This document shows positions 25,153 through 34,485 of a stretch of DNA of 42,500 nt, piece by piece. Numbering within the stretch: the stretch's first letter is position 1; every line of letters begins with the position of its first letter. The notes under the pieces are model-generated. The model worked only from the letters and a program-made list of their open reading frames with translations, was not told where the DNA came from and did not search any database. A program made the translations under genes and the position numbers. Origin of the DNA: Oligoflexia bacterium (GTDB lineage Bacteria; Bdellovibrionota_C; UBA2361; JBGSMV01); NCBI GenBank assembly GCA_019694515.1, contig JAIBBU010000023.1:1-42500 (forward strand), read 5' to 3'.

Positions 25153-25917
25153 CTATTCTGCTGCTTCGATGGCTTTGAGCTGCTGTCTTAGCAGCTCTTT
25201 AATTCCGCCGCGTGCTAGCTTGAGCATGTGATTAAAGAGCGCTTCCGAAAAAGGCTTGCCCTCGGCCGTCCCCTGGATCTCAATAAACTCGCCGTTGGAA
25301 TTCATGACCACATTCATGTCGGTTTCGGCCTTGGAATCCTCGAGGTAGCAAAGATCTAAGCACCCTTTGCCTTTTACTAATCCGGCACTAACGGCCGCCA
25401 CCTGTGGGCCCAATACCGAGCGATGAACTTGCTTCTCGCGGATCAATTTATCCAGAGCAATACGCAGCGCGACGTAACCGCCTGTAATAGAAGCCGTGCG
25501 CGTACCGCCGTCGGCCTGCAGAACATCGCAGTCGACTGTAATCGTGCGTGCGCCAAGCTGCTCAAGATGCACCGCGCTCCGCAGCGACCGTCCGATCAGG
25601 CGCTGAATCTCCTGAGTCCGGCCGCTCGGTCCGCGCGTTTCGCGTGAGGTTCGAGTATGAGTGGAGCGCGGGAGCATCGAGTACTCCGCGGTAACCCATC
25701 CGCCGGGCTTTTGTTGATCGCGCATCCAATTGGGCACGCCATCCTGAATCGTGACGTTACAAAGCACGCGGGTGTAGCCCATGCTTACTAAAACCGAGCC
25801 TTCCGGATAACGAACGAATTTTGTTTCAAAGTTAACGGGACGCAGCTCAGCAAACTGTCTGCCATCGACCCTGCGACTCGATGACGGGGAACGTTTAATC
25901 GGACGAGATTGTTTCAT
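25153..25917 (-). CDS. rph: Ribonuclease PH
   Basis: 254 residues, close to the usual 240-260 for RNase PH, the phosphorolytic 3'-5' exoribonuclease that trims tRNA 3' ends. Family landmarks in order are RRVDGRQFAELRPV, SVLVSMGYTRVLCNVTI, GWVTAEYSMLPRSTHTR, GRTQEIQRLIGRSLR, TITVDCDVLQADGGTRTASITG (read in two parts) and LCYLEDSKAETDMNVVM. The Arg residues that bind phosphate (in GRTQEIQRLIGR) and the Asp of DSKAETD are present. ATG 25917 gives a short basic N-terminal extension before the conserved core. The 3' end abuts the repeat array. The usual partner, a RdgB-type pyrophosphatase gene, is absent. Confidence 0.97.
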   Translation of the reverse strand: MKQSRPIKRSPSSSRRVDGRQFAELRPVNFETKFVRYPEGSVLVSMGYTRVLCNVTIQDGVPNWMRDQQKPGGWVTAEYSMLPRSTHTRTSRETRGPSGRTQEIQRLIGRSLRSAVHLEQLGARTITVDCDVLQADGGTRTASITGGYVALRIALDKLIREKQVHRSVLGPQVAAVSAGLVKGKGCLDLCYLEDSKAETDMNVVMNSNGEFIEIQGTAEGKPFSEALFNHMLKLARGGIKELLRQQLKAIEAAE

Positions 25918-25950
25918 CTCTGAAACTTAACGCTAGCGACCCGGAAAGCA

Positions 25951-25975
25951 AAGGGCCGCCAGATCGGCGGCCCTT
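25951..25975 (-). terminator. Rho-independent terminator of the Cys-rich repeat protein gene
   Basis: A perfect 10-bp stem AAGGGCCGCC/GGCGGCCCTT (25951-25960/25966-25975) has a 5-base loop. On the minus strand it is followed by TGCTTTCC. It lies about 40 bases past the stop of the gene at 26013 and just upstream of rph, so it would separate the two transcripts. Confidence 0.75.
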
Positions 25976-26012
25976 AAGGGGACCCTTCCTATTCGCCGAG
26001 TAGGGCGAATCC

Positions 26013-27503
26013 TCAGTTACAGCTGCTGTATTGGCTAGGCACAGCACCCGCTTCCTGCAACGCCTTGGAATGCTCGGCAGCTGCCAGCTTCTCAAGTTTT
26101 TTGCCGGCCGCACTGTTGCCGCGCAGTTTTCGCAGTTTAGCCAAATTCTTCAAGGCGGCGCTATAAAGCTGGTCGGCCTTCTGCTTATAGCTTTCGACAC
26201 TGGAGACGTTGCTCACATTCACGCAGAACTGCTGATTTGCGCATTGCGATTGCACGCTCGGAATCGTCCAAGTTAGGTGCCAATTCTCGAGATATAATTT
26301 ATTGCTCTGGTCGATCTGAGCCTGAGCGCGTCTCCTGGCTGCAGTGCTTGTGGAAGCGCGTTTGATTTGCCGCAGCACCGTATTCAGAATCTTGGACTGC
26401 CGCAAAGCGCTACCATCCATTCCGAACTGGTGTGAAGATATATTTACATTTTCACATTCAAGACATGATTTTCCATCACCGCCGCACACGCCGCACCGAT
26501 CGGTAACCTTCGTACCGAAAGGAGTCAGGGCGCAATCCAAGCAGCTTGTGCCGTCGCCGCCGCAGACTCCGCATTGATCTACGATCCGGCGGCCCTCATC
26601 GTCGCCGTAGCAAATTTCGCAGGAGCTGCCATCTCCACCACAAACTCCGCACTGGTCGGGTTGAGACTGACCGCAGGTGACCCCGCCACAATCACGGCAG
26701 CTCGAGCCATCACCGCCCAGAACCCCACATTCGTCGATGATCAAATTCTTTTGCATGCAAAAACCGATATTGAAGGCACCGGAGTACTTGTTCAGATTGA
26801 AGCCCAGTGCCGCAAGGTCTGCCGGTGAAAGTACTGCAATCGGCCCTAGAAAATCTCCACTCTGAATTTCATTTAGTCCAATATTGTAATCATAATAGGT
26901 CATGTTGGTCGGAAGATCGCCGTACCCTGGTATGCCGTGCTTTGCATAGACATGATTCTCGTATCCCTGACGATCGCCTGAGCCGGGGCCGAGATTCGCG
27001 ATTACCACATTCTTAGCCACGACATGTTTATAGACCCCCAGCGGCACGCCCGAATCATTCTTGGCATCGAATCGTACGCCGAACAGCTCTCCCGCACTGT
27101 GCGCTGCGGCAAAATTCTTGGTGCCAAAATTCAGGAAAAAATCGCCCCAAGTCACGCTGCCATTGGGTGCTGTTGCTTCAACAAAGCCGGTGTCGCTCGG
27201 CATGGATGAATTCAATCCGATACAAAACTGGTCCGCGGTTTCTTTGGCCGCGATGCCATGGATTTCGAATTCATCTCCGGCGTTGTCTCCCAGCAGGTCG
27301 GCGGTATATTGCCAGCCGTTTGCGTCCTTCTTTGAGCTGTCGACTTTTAGAGCTACCGCGTCGTTCCAGCATTCATAGGAGATGTTGATTAGTGCGCCGT
27401 CGTACACCGGACCGCATAGATTTTGTGCTGAGGCTTCAATGGCCGAGCCTGACGCCAAGGTGAGAGCCAAGCCCAACGCGATTTTCTTGCCAACGGTTAA
27501 CAT
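26013..27503 (-). CDS. Exported protein with CGVCGGDGSSC Cys-rich repeats
   Basis: About 496 residues. A Sec signal peptide (KKIALGLALTLASGSAIEASA) is followed by a beta-rich N-terminal domain (to residue ~250). Then come four repeats of the type D-x-C-G-V-C-G-G-D-G-x-S-C, with the first reading CGVLGGDGSSC. The C-terminal ~130 residues are helical and Lys/Ala/Gln-rich. The same Cys/Gly repeat is known from secreted extracellular-matrix and adhesion-type proteins in eukaryotes and from various bacterial exported proteins, and suggests disulphide-bonded loops, perhaps binding metal. The start at 27503 is preceded by GAGG. A longer open frame extends 23 codons upstream but would bury the signal peptide. 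It has its own terminator. A surface or adhesin role is inferred. Confidence 0.82.
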   Translation of the reverse strand: MLTVGKKIALGLALTLASGSAIEASAQNLCGPVYDGALINISYECWNDAVALKVDSSKKDANGWQYTADLLGDNAGDEFEIHGIAAKETADQFCIGLNSSMPSDTGFVEATAPNGSVTWGDFFLNFGTKNFAAAHSAGELFGVRFDAKNDSGVPLGVYKHVVAKNVVIANLGPGSGDRQGYENHVYAKHGIPGYGDLPTNMTYYDYNIGLNEIQSGDFLGPIAVLSPADLAALGFNLNKYSGAFNIGFCMQKNLIIDECGVLGGDGSSCRDCGGVTCGQSQPDQCGVCGGDGSSCEICYGDDEGRRIVDQCGVCGGDGTSCLDCALTPFGTKVTDRCGVCGGDGKSCLECENVNISSHQFGMDGSALRQSKILNTVLRQIKRASTSTAARRRAQAQIDQSNKLYLENWHLTWTIPSVQSQCANQQFCVNVSNVSSVESYKQKADQLYSAALKNLAKLRKLRGNSAAGKKLEKLAAAEHSKALQEAGAVPSQYSSCN

Positions 27504-27676
27504 ATGAAGAACCTCTTCTAAATTACGCACCCCATAATCCCGCGTTTCCGTGCATTTGCTCCTGTTGATCATGACGCTAATTTAGGAGCTGTTTTACGGG
27601 CACAACCGGACGATATCGCTCGAAATTTAAAGAAGGAAATTAGGGTACGAAAATCGCTTAAGAGGGTCTGAGGGGA

Positions 27677-27937
27677 ATGCCGACCTATTTAATAATGAAT
27701 ACGGTTCTGGCCTGTGCTGCGATCATGCTCACCCTTACTATGTGGGTGCTGCCTGTCGCCCGCTATACACTCAGTAAGCGGCAGCGTGAATACGAGCTGC
27801 AGCTTCGCGCTTTCAAGCTCTACGCCATCAAGCATTATCATCCGGCTTTTAAGCTAGATCCCGAACTTAGCAAACTCAGCTATACCGAGATCCAGGAACG
27901 CTTCGACATTGAGGCCACCTACGACACGATTAGTTGA
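27677..27937 (+). CDS. Small single-TM hypothetical protein
   Basis: 86 residues: one N-terminal membrane helix (LIMNTVLACAAIMLTLTMWVLPVA) followed by a basic helix (SKRQREYELQLRAF) and a charged tail. GAGGGGA directly before the ATG is a good ribosome binding site. I recognise no family. A DinB-like gene follows 61 bases downstream on the same strand. Confidence 0.65.
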   Translation: MPTYLIMNTVLACAAIMLTLTMWVLPVARYTLSKRQREYELQLRAFKLYAIKHYHPAFKLDPELSKLSYTEIQERFDIEATYDTIS

Positions 27938-27998
27938 GTTTGACCTTCTCCTGGTCCCCCTTTAAAATTCAAACCGAAAAGCTTGATAGGAGAGATCT

Positions 27999-28496
27999 AT
28001 GGACCAGTCCCAAGTTGCTACATTGCGTGATTTTCATTTGCCGCTCTTGGAATTCGAACACGCCACAACCTGCAAGGTGCTGGCGGCGGTGCCCAATGGA
28101 AAAAGCGGTTATACCCCCGATCCAAAATCTCAAAATGCTCTTGATTTGGCTTGGCATCTAGCTTCAAGCGAGATGTGGTTTCTGCACGGTGTGATCAATG
28201 GCAACTTCAACCACAAAGGCGCGACCCGCCCGGAGAGCGTCAAAAACATCTCCGATATCGTGCCGTGGTATCGAAGCGAATTTGCCGCGACCTTCGAAAA
28301 GCTCAAAGGCATGTCGTTGGCAGACCTGGGAAGGACGGTCGATTTCTTCGGAGTAGTAAAACAGCCCGCAGTTTGGTTTATCAATTTGACGCTGCGTCAC
28401 GCTATTCACCACCGCGGTCAACTGTCGAGCTATCTAAGGCCGATGGGTGGAAAGGTACCTGCGATCTATGGAGGGTCTGCTGATGAGCCTATGTAA
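27999..28496 (+). CDS. DinB-like four-helix metal-binding protein
   Basis: 165 residues, the usual size for the DinB/YfiT superfamily. The three metal-ligand His positions fit: ALDLAWHLASSE (His ~52) and LRHAIHHRGQLSSYLRPMG (the HxxxH pair near residue 136). The C-terminal VPAIYGGSADEP is typical of DinB-family proteins. GGAG seven bases upstream supports the start. Such proteins are often thiol-dependent transferases or unknown metalloenzymes, and the substrate here cannot be told. Confidence 0.88.
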   Translation: MDQSQVATLRDFHLPLLEFEHATTCKVLAAVPNGKSGYTPDPKSQNALDLAWHLASSEMWFLHGVINGNFNHKGATRPESVKNISDIVPWYRSEFAATFEKLKGMSLADLGRTVDFFGVVKQPAVWFINLTLRHAIHHRGQLSSYLRPMGGKVPAIYGGSADEPM

Positions 28497-28608
28497 CTTT
28501 ATGCTGCATGCGGCGCCGCGGTTTGACTAGTCTACGTTAGCTGATCGATATTTGCGGTTGTCGAAGTTGATCTTTCTGTTTTTTTGTTGATTGGTAGCAG
28601 TATCTCCA

Positions 28609-30381
28609 ATGCGACACGGACCCCCCAGTTTTTTGCGTTCCATGGTGCGAGGTCCTCGCCCCGCGGATCTTAAGCGACCGCAGCCGGATCAGTCTGAGCA
28701 AACGGCCGAGGAGCTGCGCTCTAAGCTGGCGCGTGCATTGGCGGAGATGCCAAAGCCCGATACGGCGGAAGTTGACCCCGCGGAAATTCAGGCCATTAAG
28801 GATTCATTGCAGGCAGGCAAGCTGCCTGACGGCGTCGATCTGCATAACGTCCTTACCCGCGGCTCGAAGGAACAGCGACTCGCTTTACGGGAATTCTTCA
28901 CCACCCCCCTCTGCGCTGGAAGAAATCAAGATCTACTGCTGTCTACGGTTCGTCCGGCAATTGAGGGCGACCTGGCTGCCCAGAGCCACTACGAAAGAGA
29001 ACGGCTGGTGCTGGTAGAAAATCTGCCAGACTGGGTGCGGGAGCAGTGGGAACAGGAACATCACGCTGCTTGGCGCACTATCGATCTCTTTGAAAAAAGG
29101 GTGACGATATACGCCGGGCGCAAGTTCAAGAGCAGCGTGCTGCCCGAATTTCGCTACAAACGGCTACCAGCCTATGATCCTCAGAGTTTTGGAGAGTTTG
29201 GAACAGAGCAGTCGGCGGACGGAATAATCTTTGACGTGCGGGGTGCGCTCTTTACCATGGCCGGAATGCGCGAGCTGTGCGGCTATCTGGATACGGAATG
29301 CAAGCTTTCGGCCCAGCGTTTAGGAGCGAAGCTATTCCCTCTGATGAAAGCGGAGGTCGAGCTTGGCTTGCAACTGCTCCTTTCTCCCACGATTGTTGGG
29401 GTACTATTCCGCGAACGCGCCCAACAAGAGATGACGGCGCTTTTTGCAGCGTTTCTGATCGAAGACGCTGTGCTGGCATACGATCTGCCGGCTTCCCCCA
29501 GAATAAAATTGTCGGCATGGCGGACGGCGCGTTTCCACCCTTGGCAGCTTCGGAACGTCGACCTGCTGAAACATGGCGAGTTTGTCGCACGGGAGCTCCG
29601 TCGTAAACTTAACGACCCCGATGAAATAATGGCGCAATTCGAAGAAATCTTGAGTTCTCCGCAGGCCATACGACGTTTTCGCAAAAATATCTTCAGGCCG
29701 CAGGACAAGGAGACAGGAGGTAGGACCGGGACGGGAACTGATCTCATAGCACCGCGGCCGTTCGAGTACGAGCCTCCGAGAAACAGACGGCTTGAAATTC
29801 AAGCTGCGTTAGAATCTTACCGCCGTCTGCAGGGAGAGGAGCGCCGTTATGCGCGGGCGTTTGCGAAGCTTGTCGGAGACTCGGACGCAGTTCAATCACG
29901 AGTCATGTTTGCTATTGAGAACGAGGGGGATCTTGATCAGCTAGTTATCGAGCTAAGAGCCGACCGTCCGCTCTCGGTGTTGAACGCCGATCTCGATCTA
30001 GAACTCGAGGCGGTCTCTCCCGAGGAGGCACAACGGGTGAGACTGCGATTATTTGGAGCTGAGGGCTTGGTCAAGGAACGACCCAGGATCGGTATTCGGC
30101 ATACCCCGGAGTCTCTAGATCGATTGCGTGATGGAAGAATTCGGCATGCCGTCGAGCGCGTGCTTGAAAAATTTGTGGAAAAACCGGAACTCGCCGACAT
30201 CAAGCCGCTCGTATTGGCTCCGGGGGTCTGGGAGATACGGGAACATTCGACCGGCGCGCGCGTCTATTATCTGCCAACCGATCAGGAGATTGTGATCCTG
30301 TTAGTGGGATCTAAGCCTAATCAGGTTGCAGATGTGAGCCTCCTTCCGAAGCTGCGTGACCGTGAGTGTCCGGTTTCCTAG
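28609..30381 (+). CDS. Hypothetical protein with C-terminal RelE/HigB-like segment
   Basis: About 590 residues, cytoplasmic and rich in charged helices. The last ~75 residues read DIKPLVLAPGVWEIREHS, then ARVYYLPTDQEIVILLVGSK. This is the strand order and GxWEIR...RVYYxxxxxxIVxL pattern of RelE/HigB/ParE-type toxins. The first ~500 residues are not recognised. A middle segment near 260-340 is hydrophobic-amphipathic (LQLLLSPTIVGVLF) but not clearly transmembrane. I used ATG 28609; the frame also opens at a TTG six codons earlier, and ATG 28642 is possible. It could be a stand-alone enzyme with a chance likeness rather than a toxin fusion. Confidence 0.75.
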   Translation: MRHGPPSFLRSMVRGPRPADLKRPQPDQSEQTAEELRSKLARALAEMPKPDTAEVDPAEIQAIKDSLQAGKLPDGVDLHNVLTRGSKEQRLALREFFTTPLCAGRNQDLLLSTVRPAIEGDLAAQSHYERERLVLVENLPDWVREQWEQEHHAAWRTIDLFEKRVTIYAGRKFKSSVLPEFRYKRLPAYDPQSFGEFGTEQSADGIIFDVRGALFTMAGMRELCGYLDTECKLSAQRLGAKLFPLMKAEVELGLQLLLSPTIVGVLFRERAQQEMTALFAAFLIEDAVLAYDLPASPRIKLSAWRTARFHPWQLRNVDLLKHGEFVARELRRKLNDPDEIMAQFEEILSSPQAIRRFRKNIFRPQDKETGGRTGTGTDLIAPRPFEYEPPRNRRLEIQAALESYRRLQGEERRYARAFAKLVGDSDAVQSRVMFAIENEGDLDQLVIELRADRPLSVLNADLDLELEAVSPEEAQRVRLRLFGAEGLVKERPRIGIRHTPESLDRLRDGRIRHAVERVLEKFVEKPELADIKPLVLAPGVWEIREHSTGARVYYLPTDQEIVILLVGSKPNQVADVSLLPKLRDRECPVS

Positions 30382-30432
30382 CTGGACCCGAACTCAAGCT
30401 GTGCGCGCTGGTCGAATGAAAATCGGCCTATC

Positions 30433-30933
30433 CTACTCGGAAACGGTGCTGCTCGGTCTCTTGAATTTAGGGCTCCCTAACACCACCAGATCCTGGACAA
30501 CTTCCTTTGAGATTCTCTTTCCCGCGCTCCTGTAGCCGATCTTCACACTCAGTTTAATTGAGCTTTCGCAGCTAGCTCCGAGCGTAGCATTCGGATCAAT
30601 CTCAAGCAGCACCTCCGCGGGAGTTGTCTCGGTCGCCGGAGTTACAGATAGATCCAAGGCCGATAGCGGCACTAACTCTGTGTCTGCAACTTCGAATCTA
30701 GCAGCATCTTTGGGCTTAATTAGTTTTGCTTTGACTTTGAGATTAGTGCACCCTTCGCAAAGATTAGCGAGCTGTTCTTTTAGCTGAATTTCGGCGGCTG
30801 AGGTGATGAGCTTTGCATCCGGTGGCTGACAGGCAGCTGAAAGCGAGCTGCCGAGCCCTTGCGCGATACCGGACGAGGCGCTTGTGAGTAATACTAGACA
30901 AGCAAGCGCAGAAATTTTGATGATCGATTTCAT
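30433..30933 (-). CDS. Exported hypothetical protein, 166 residues
   Basis: A signal peptide (IIKISALACLVLLTSASSGIAQ) precedes a mature part of about 140 residues with four Cys, two of them in CEGCT. Beta-strand-like segments follow (LKVKAKLIKP, AEVLLEID, IKLSVKIGYR). The start at 30933 has a perfect GGAGG eight bases upstream. No CxxCH is present, so it is not a cytochrome. No family is recognised, and it stands alone on its strand. Confidence 0.78.
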   Translation of the reverse strand: MKSIIKISALACLVLLTSASSGIAQGLGSSLSAACQPPDAKLITSAAEIQLKEQLANLCEGCTNLKVKAKLIKPKDAARFEVADTELVPLSALDLSVTPATETTPAEVLLEIDPNATLGASCESSIKLSVKIGYRSAGKRISKEVVQDLVVLGSPKFKRPSSTVSE

Positions 30934-31124
30934 TGGCAAACCTCCATATTAACCCTGTCAGGATGAGTCCTTTAGAATTGTTATGAGAATTTGTTTCCAC
31001 TGGTTGCATAGCAAAATCAGCCCCTTTCCTTAATCGCGAACGCATCTCCCCAGTTGGTGTTGTCCCGGCTCGGGCACTGCGGTGAGATTGGACCAGCGGG
31101 CTGTAGTCTGATAAAAAGAGGGCC

Positions 31125-32153
31125 ATGAGTTACAGTTCCGTTCGCCGCGCGTTAACCTTTGATGATGTGGCCTTAGTGCCGCAGTTCAATAACATTCCCT
31201 CTAGAACCGAGCCTTCTCTGGAAACTTGGCTTACTCGCAACCGTAAAATTCAGATGCCGCTAGTGAACGCCAACATGGACACCGTGATTGGCGACGACCT
31301 GGCCGAAGTGCTCTTCAAGAACGGCAGCATTCCGCTCTTCCATCGCTTCACCGAGTTTGCGGCGCAAAAGGAGTGGGTTAAGAAATATCGCGATCGAACC
31401 TTCATCTCGGCTGGCATTCACAATCTGGAGGAGACCCGCGAATTGCTGGAGCTGGGCGCCATCGGTGTTTGCATCGATGTTGCGCATGGGCATTCCGATA
31501 AGATGTTCCGGTATGTCGAGGCGATTAAAGAAACTCACCCAGGGAAGGAAGTCATCGCCGGGAATGTGTGCACTCCCATGGCCTACCATGATCTGGTAAA
31601 CGCGGGGGCTGACGCAGTCAAAGTCGGGATCGGGCCGGGGGCTGCATGCACCACACGGCTTGTAACCGGATTTGGTGTACCGCAGTTCACCGCGATCTCG
31701 GATTGCGCCAAGATTGCCGAGAAACTACGCGTGCCTTTAATTGCTGACGGCGGTATCAAGAGCAGTCGTGAGGTGGTGATTGCGTTGGCCGCGGGTGCCA
31801 GCAGCGTCATGATTGGAAAACTTTTTGCGGCGACTACACAGAGCGCAGCGCAGAAACGTGAACGCAAAGAAGCGGGTGTCACCATTATGGAAGCCAAGTA
31901 TCGCGGGCAAGCCAGCCAAGATTTTCAAGAGGATTTTTACGGCGGCTTAAAAGAGAAGACCGTTGCGGAGGGAGTCGATTTCTGGATGCCTGTTACCGGC
32001 ACCGCGCAGCAGTTGATTGACACCCTGCTGGGCGGACTTCGAAGCGGCATGACCTACGGGGGAGCGCGTAACCTTAAAGAGCTGCAGCGCAAAGCCGAAT
32101 TTGTCGAGGTCACCGGAACCTATTCCACCGAAAGCAGACCGCGACCGCAATAG
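31125..32153 (+). CDS. IMP dehydrogenase / GMP reductase family enzyme, no CBS domains
   Basis: 342 residues forming a complete (beta/alpha)8 barrel. It opens with [13 protein letters not shown]. The catalytic loop is [11 protein letters not shown] (Cys near residue 176), the phosphate-binding IADGGIKSS follows, and the end is [18 protein letters not shown]. Family members oxidise IMP to XMP (GuaB) or reduce GMP to IMP (GuaC) with NAD(P). The length and the absence of the CBS insert after the second strand fit GMP reductase, as does the [17 protein letters not shown] ending. The [11 protein letters not shown] segment recalls GuaB, so the reaction is left open. AGAGGG precedes the ATG closely. 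It is a single gene between an exported protein and a repeat. Confidence 0.93.
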   Translation: MSYSSVRRALTFDDVALVPQFNNIPSRTEPSLETWLTRNRKIQMPLVNANMDTVIGDDLAEVLFKNGSIPLFHRFTEFAAQKEWVKKYRDRTFISAGIHNLEETRELLELGAIGVCIDVAHGHSDKMFRYVEAIKETHPGKEVIAGNVCTPMAYHDLVNAGADAVKVGIGPGAACTTRLVTGFGVPQFTAISDCAKIAEKLRVPLIADGGIKSSREVVIALAAGASSVMIGKLFAATTQSAAQKRERKEAGVTIMEAKYRGQASQDFQEDFYGGLKEKTVAEGVDFWMPVTGTAQQLIDTLLGGLRSGMTYGGARNLKELQRKAEFVEVTGTYSTESRPRPQ

Positions 32154-32236
32154 GAGGACGAGGCTGATTGGCTGCAATCGAGCCGCGCGCTCTGTTCTTG
32201 CTGTAGATGTTGTATGTTTCGGGGGCGGATTTTCTG

Positions 32237-32430
32237 TCATTGCGAGCGGAGCGAAGCAATCCCTACCATTATGTCTAGTGGAGGCATTGTCCCTTGGTGA
32301 TTGCAAAAGTTTCTTATCAGCACGCAAGTCGCGCGCTGCTGGCTGGAAATTGCGCAGGAAATTCTCCTGGCTTTTTCAAGAGCGCGTCAATTTCGACTTA
32401 AAGTTAGGGTTTGCTTCGCGCAGCAATGAC
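32237..32430 (-). repeat. Dispersed palindromic repeat, copy R5, inverted
   Basis: About 194 bp in the opposite orientation to R2-R4. Left end TCATTGCGAGCGGAGCGAAG, right end TTTGCTTCGCGCAGCAATGAC with a small deletion. The interior is the reverse complement of the R2/R3 interior (GGAGGCATTGTCCCTTGGTG). The open frames crossing it are repeat translations. Confidence 0.85.
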
Positions 32431-32690
32431 AATGGCGCGGGTTTCGGCAGGTACTCCGCTCTCGAAATAAGTAAGCCAGTTCCGGGCTTGTCGAGGAAGC
32501 CACATCTTACGCCGCAAGCGACAATTACGTTGCATCCAAGCACCGGCAGGGTTTTCCCCTATCTTTCGAACGATCTGAGTAGCTTTAAGTGATCCTCTCA
32601 CCTTCCTTTATCGACTAAATGATACTGCTGATTCAGCCGCTTCATAACATTTGACAGTAATGCGATTTGGCGCGAATTTGGAGCGGTCGT
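32431..32690. other. Intergenic region after repeat R5
   Basis: No gene or clear signal is seen between the repeat and the start at 32691 apart from the ribosome binding site (GGAG) of the next gene. Confidence 0.5.
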
Positions 32691-33176
32691 ATGAATTTGA
32701 TGACGGCGTTGAAAAGCTTTGTTCCGGGCACCCTAGAGTGCGACCGACGTATGGCGCATCAGTATGTGGACTTGCTGCCGGCAGACCGCATGGTCGCTGG
32801 CCGAAGGGCGCTGACTATGGCCGAGCACCCCGGGTCCGGATTATGGGAGGTGCGTAAGAGCGAGCGCCAAGCGATGCCGGTCAAAATTGCGCGAGGGATG
32901 GATCATCATCCCGATGCATTGACCTTTGAATTGATCCTGCCTGAGCACGGAGACCCTAGTTCCGCCAGTTTGACCGTATTTGAAACTGACAGCACTGTTG
33001 TCTTGGAGGAACGCAACACGCCTTTATCCCGCTATGTCTGCCGCGAAATTCTGGAGCGAGGCTTGCCTGCTACTGGACCTGAGGATGCCGCTGGTCTAAG
33101 TGCGCAAGCGTTCGGTGCTACACTTGCTGAAGCCGAAAGGCGAAGCGCCATGGGAAACTCCGAAGAGCCTGCGTAA
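32691..33176 (+). CDS. Hypothetical protein, 161 residues
   Basis: A soluble protein with no signal peptide. The start at ATG 32691 is set by TTTGGAG seven bases upstream; the frame is open for eight more codons but without a good start. It has a central beta-like section (ALTFELILPE, SASLTVFETDSTVVLEE) and an Ala/Glu-rich C terminus. I recognise no family. It is isolated between a repeat and an opposite-strand gene. Confidence 0.62.
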   Translation: MNLMTALKSFVPGTLECDRRMAHQYVDLLPADRMVAGRRALTMAEHPGSGLWEVRKSERQAMPVKIARGMDHHPDALTFELILPEHGDPSSASLTVFETDSTVVLEERNTPLSRYVCREILERGLPATGPEDAAGLSAQAFGATLAEAERRSAMGNSEEPA

Positions 33177-33299
33177 GCTGATCCGCAAGAGCGTGCCCGA
33201 GCGCTCGGTCTAAAGGTCATTAAGTTCGATTAGGTCCGGAGCGGGATCGCGACACGCGATGATAGCAGAGTAGATGCGCTGCGACCTTGTGCTGTCTTA

Positions 33300-34196
33300 T
33301 TATTTGCCCCATAAAAGCGTTCGCGCCTTGACCAGATCGAGATCCGCTGAGCCGTGCGCTGAACTGACATAGGATCTGAGTTGCCTGCGCCAATTGGGAT
33401 CCGCGAGGTTAGCAGCTAGCTGCGTTAACAGCGCATGTTCACCGGGGAATAATATTCCAGAATCATCACGATAGCCGCTATTTTCGCGTACTGCCCTTAA
33501 GGCTGAAGCTTTCAGGGAGTTTTCGTTCCAGCCATCGAAGGAATGTGCAGATGGAAAATCTCGACCGCCCGTGACGCCGGGAACGTGGAGCGATACCATG
33601 AGGGCGCCTTCGCTCTCCATCATGTGCGCCTCCCAGCGCCCTAGCTTGGCCGTGGCGAATTGGGGTTTGGTATTGGGTAAAATCGCCGCGCCGGTATGCC
33701 ACATTCCGCTCCCATCTAAGTATGAGACTTCAAGCAGCTGCCAATTTGATTCGATCTTACGCATTGCAGCGCGATCTGTGTCGAGCGTGCTGAGAATTTT
33801 AGTCCGCAGCTCTAAGAGTTTTTTCTCTGAAAGAAAAGCGCGGATGCCGCGATTCACAAAGGGGCGCTTTATTGCGCTCGTGTGATCCCAGGCCTCAAAC
33901 ACATCCGCCAACTGATTCGGCGCGACGTATATCGGTTCGCCGGCCAGGAGGTTAGAGAACGCGGGAGAGCAGACCCGAGATGATTCGAGTCCCAAAATCT
34001 TGCTGATGCCATCAGCGCGCTCCTGATACCGAATGAACTCGGGGTCCAGGGGAGGGAAGTTTTCGAAGCGTTGTGAAGCGGCAGAAGCAGGGGCTTGGCG
34101 CGCCGGCAAACTGGCTGCCAGTAGCGGATCGGGTGCGGCGCTTGAGAGCGCTAGTGCGGTGTGCAGTAGCGTGGCGATTCTTTGGAGCGGTCTCAT
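33300..34196 (-). CDS. Exported hypothetical protein, 298 residues
   Basis: The N terminus, MRPLQRIATLLHTALALSSA, continues into an Ala/Pro-rich stretch and looks like a Sec signal peptide. The mature protein is globular with one Cys, and has segments such as WQLLEVSYLDGSGMWHTG and MESEGALMVSLHVPGV. No catalytic motif or family is recognised. It is divergent from the cytochrome operon, sharing a 326-base intergenic region with it, and could be regulated with it, though nothing proves this. Confidence 0.72.
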   Translation of the reverse strand: MRPLQRIATLLHTALALSSAAPDPLLAASLPARQAPASAASQRFENFPPLDPEFIRYQERADGISKILGLESSRVCSPAFSNLLAGEPIYVAPNQLADVFEAWDHTSAIKRPFVNRGIRAFLSEKKLLELRTKILSTLDTDRAAMRKIESNWQLLEVSYLDGSGMWHTGAAILPNTKPQFATAKLGRWEAHMMESEGALMVSLHVPGVTGGRDFPSAHSFDGWNENSLKASALRAVRENSGYRDDSGILFPGEHALLTQLAANLADPNWRRQLRSYVSSAHGSADLDLVKARTLLWGK

Positions 34197-34469
34197 TAGA
34201 AGCGTTATGGAAGCTTCGATGCTTTCAGGTACCCGTTAAGCGGCACTCCGCGGAGAACTCCGGTTGGGGTTCCTCCCGAAGGCCCGGAGCGCGTCGAGCT
34301 ATTACTCACTTTACTTCAATTTTAGGCACGAGAACGAGAAACTTTAGTAAATTCAGGGGCTAATCTCGCGGTCCGATTCCTGCAAAGCTCCTAATCCGGT
34401 GGTTCTGTTCCAGGTGTGGTGGTTTGCAGTGAGAGGTTCCCGTACCCAATTCCCAGTGGCCTTACTAGC

Positions 34470-34485
34470 TGGCCCCAAAATTGCT
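34470..34485 (+). promoter_or_regulatory. Sigma-54-like promoter of the cytochrome operon
   Basis: TGGCCCCAAAATTGCT has GG and GC ten bases apart and a TTGCT -12 box. The -24 box is TGGCCCC instead of TGGCACG. The expected start, near 34496, lies about 27 bases before the first ATG. A 12-bp palindrome, GTAAAAATTTAC (34507-34518), sits between the start site and the gene. Confidence 0.6.

Noticed and set aside
24344..25231. Open frames of 75-96 codons in the 24.3-25.2 kb region
   Set aside because: They are translations of the tandem repeat and share its sequence in several frames.
32101..32592. 163-codon open frame after the IMPDH-family gene
   Set aside because: It starts inside that gene and runs through repeat copy R5; its composition is that of the repeat.
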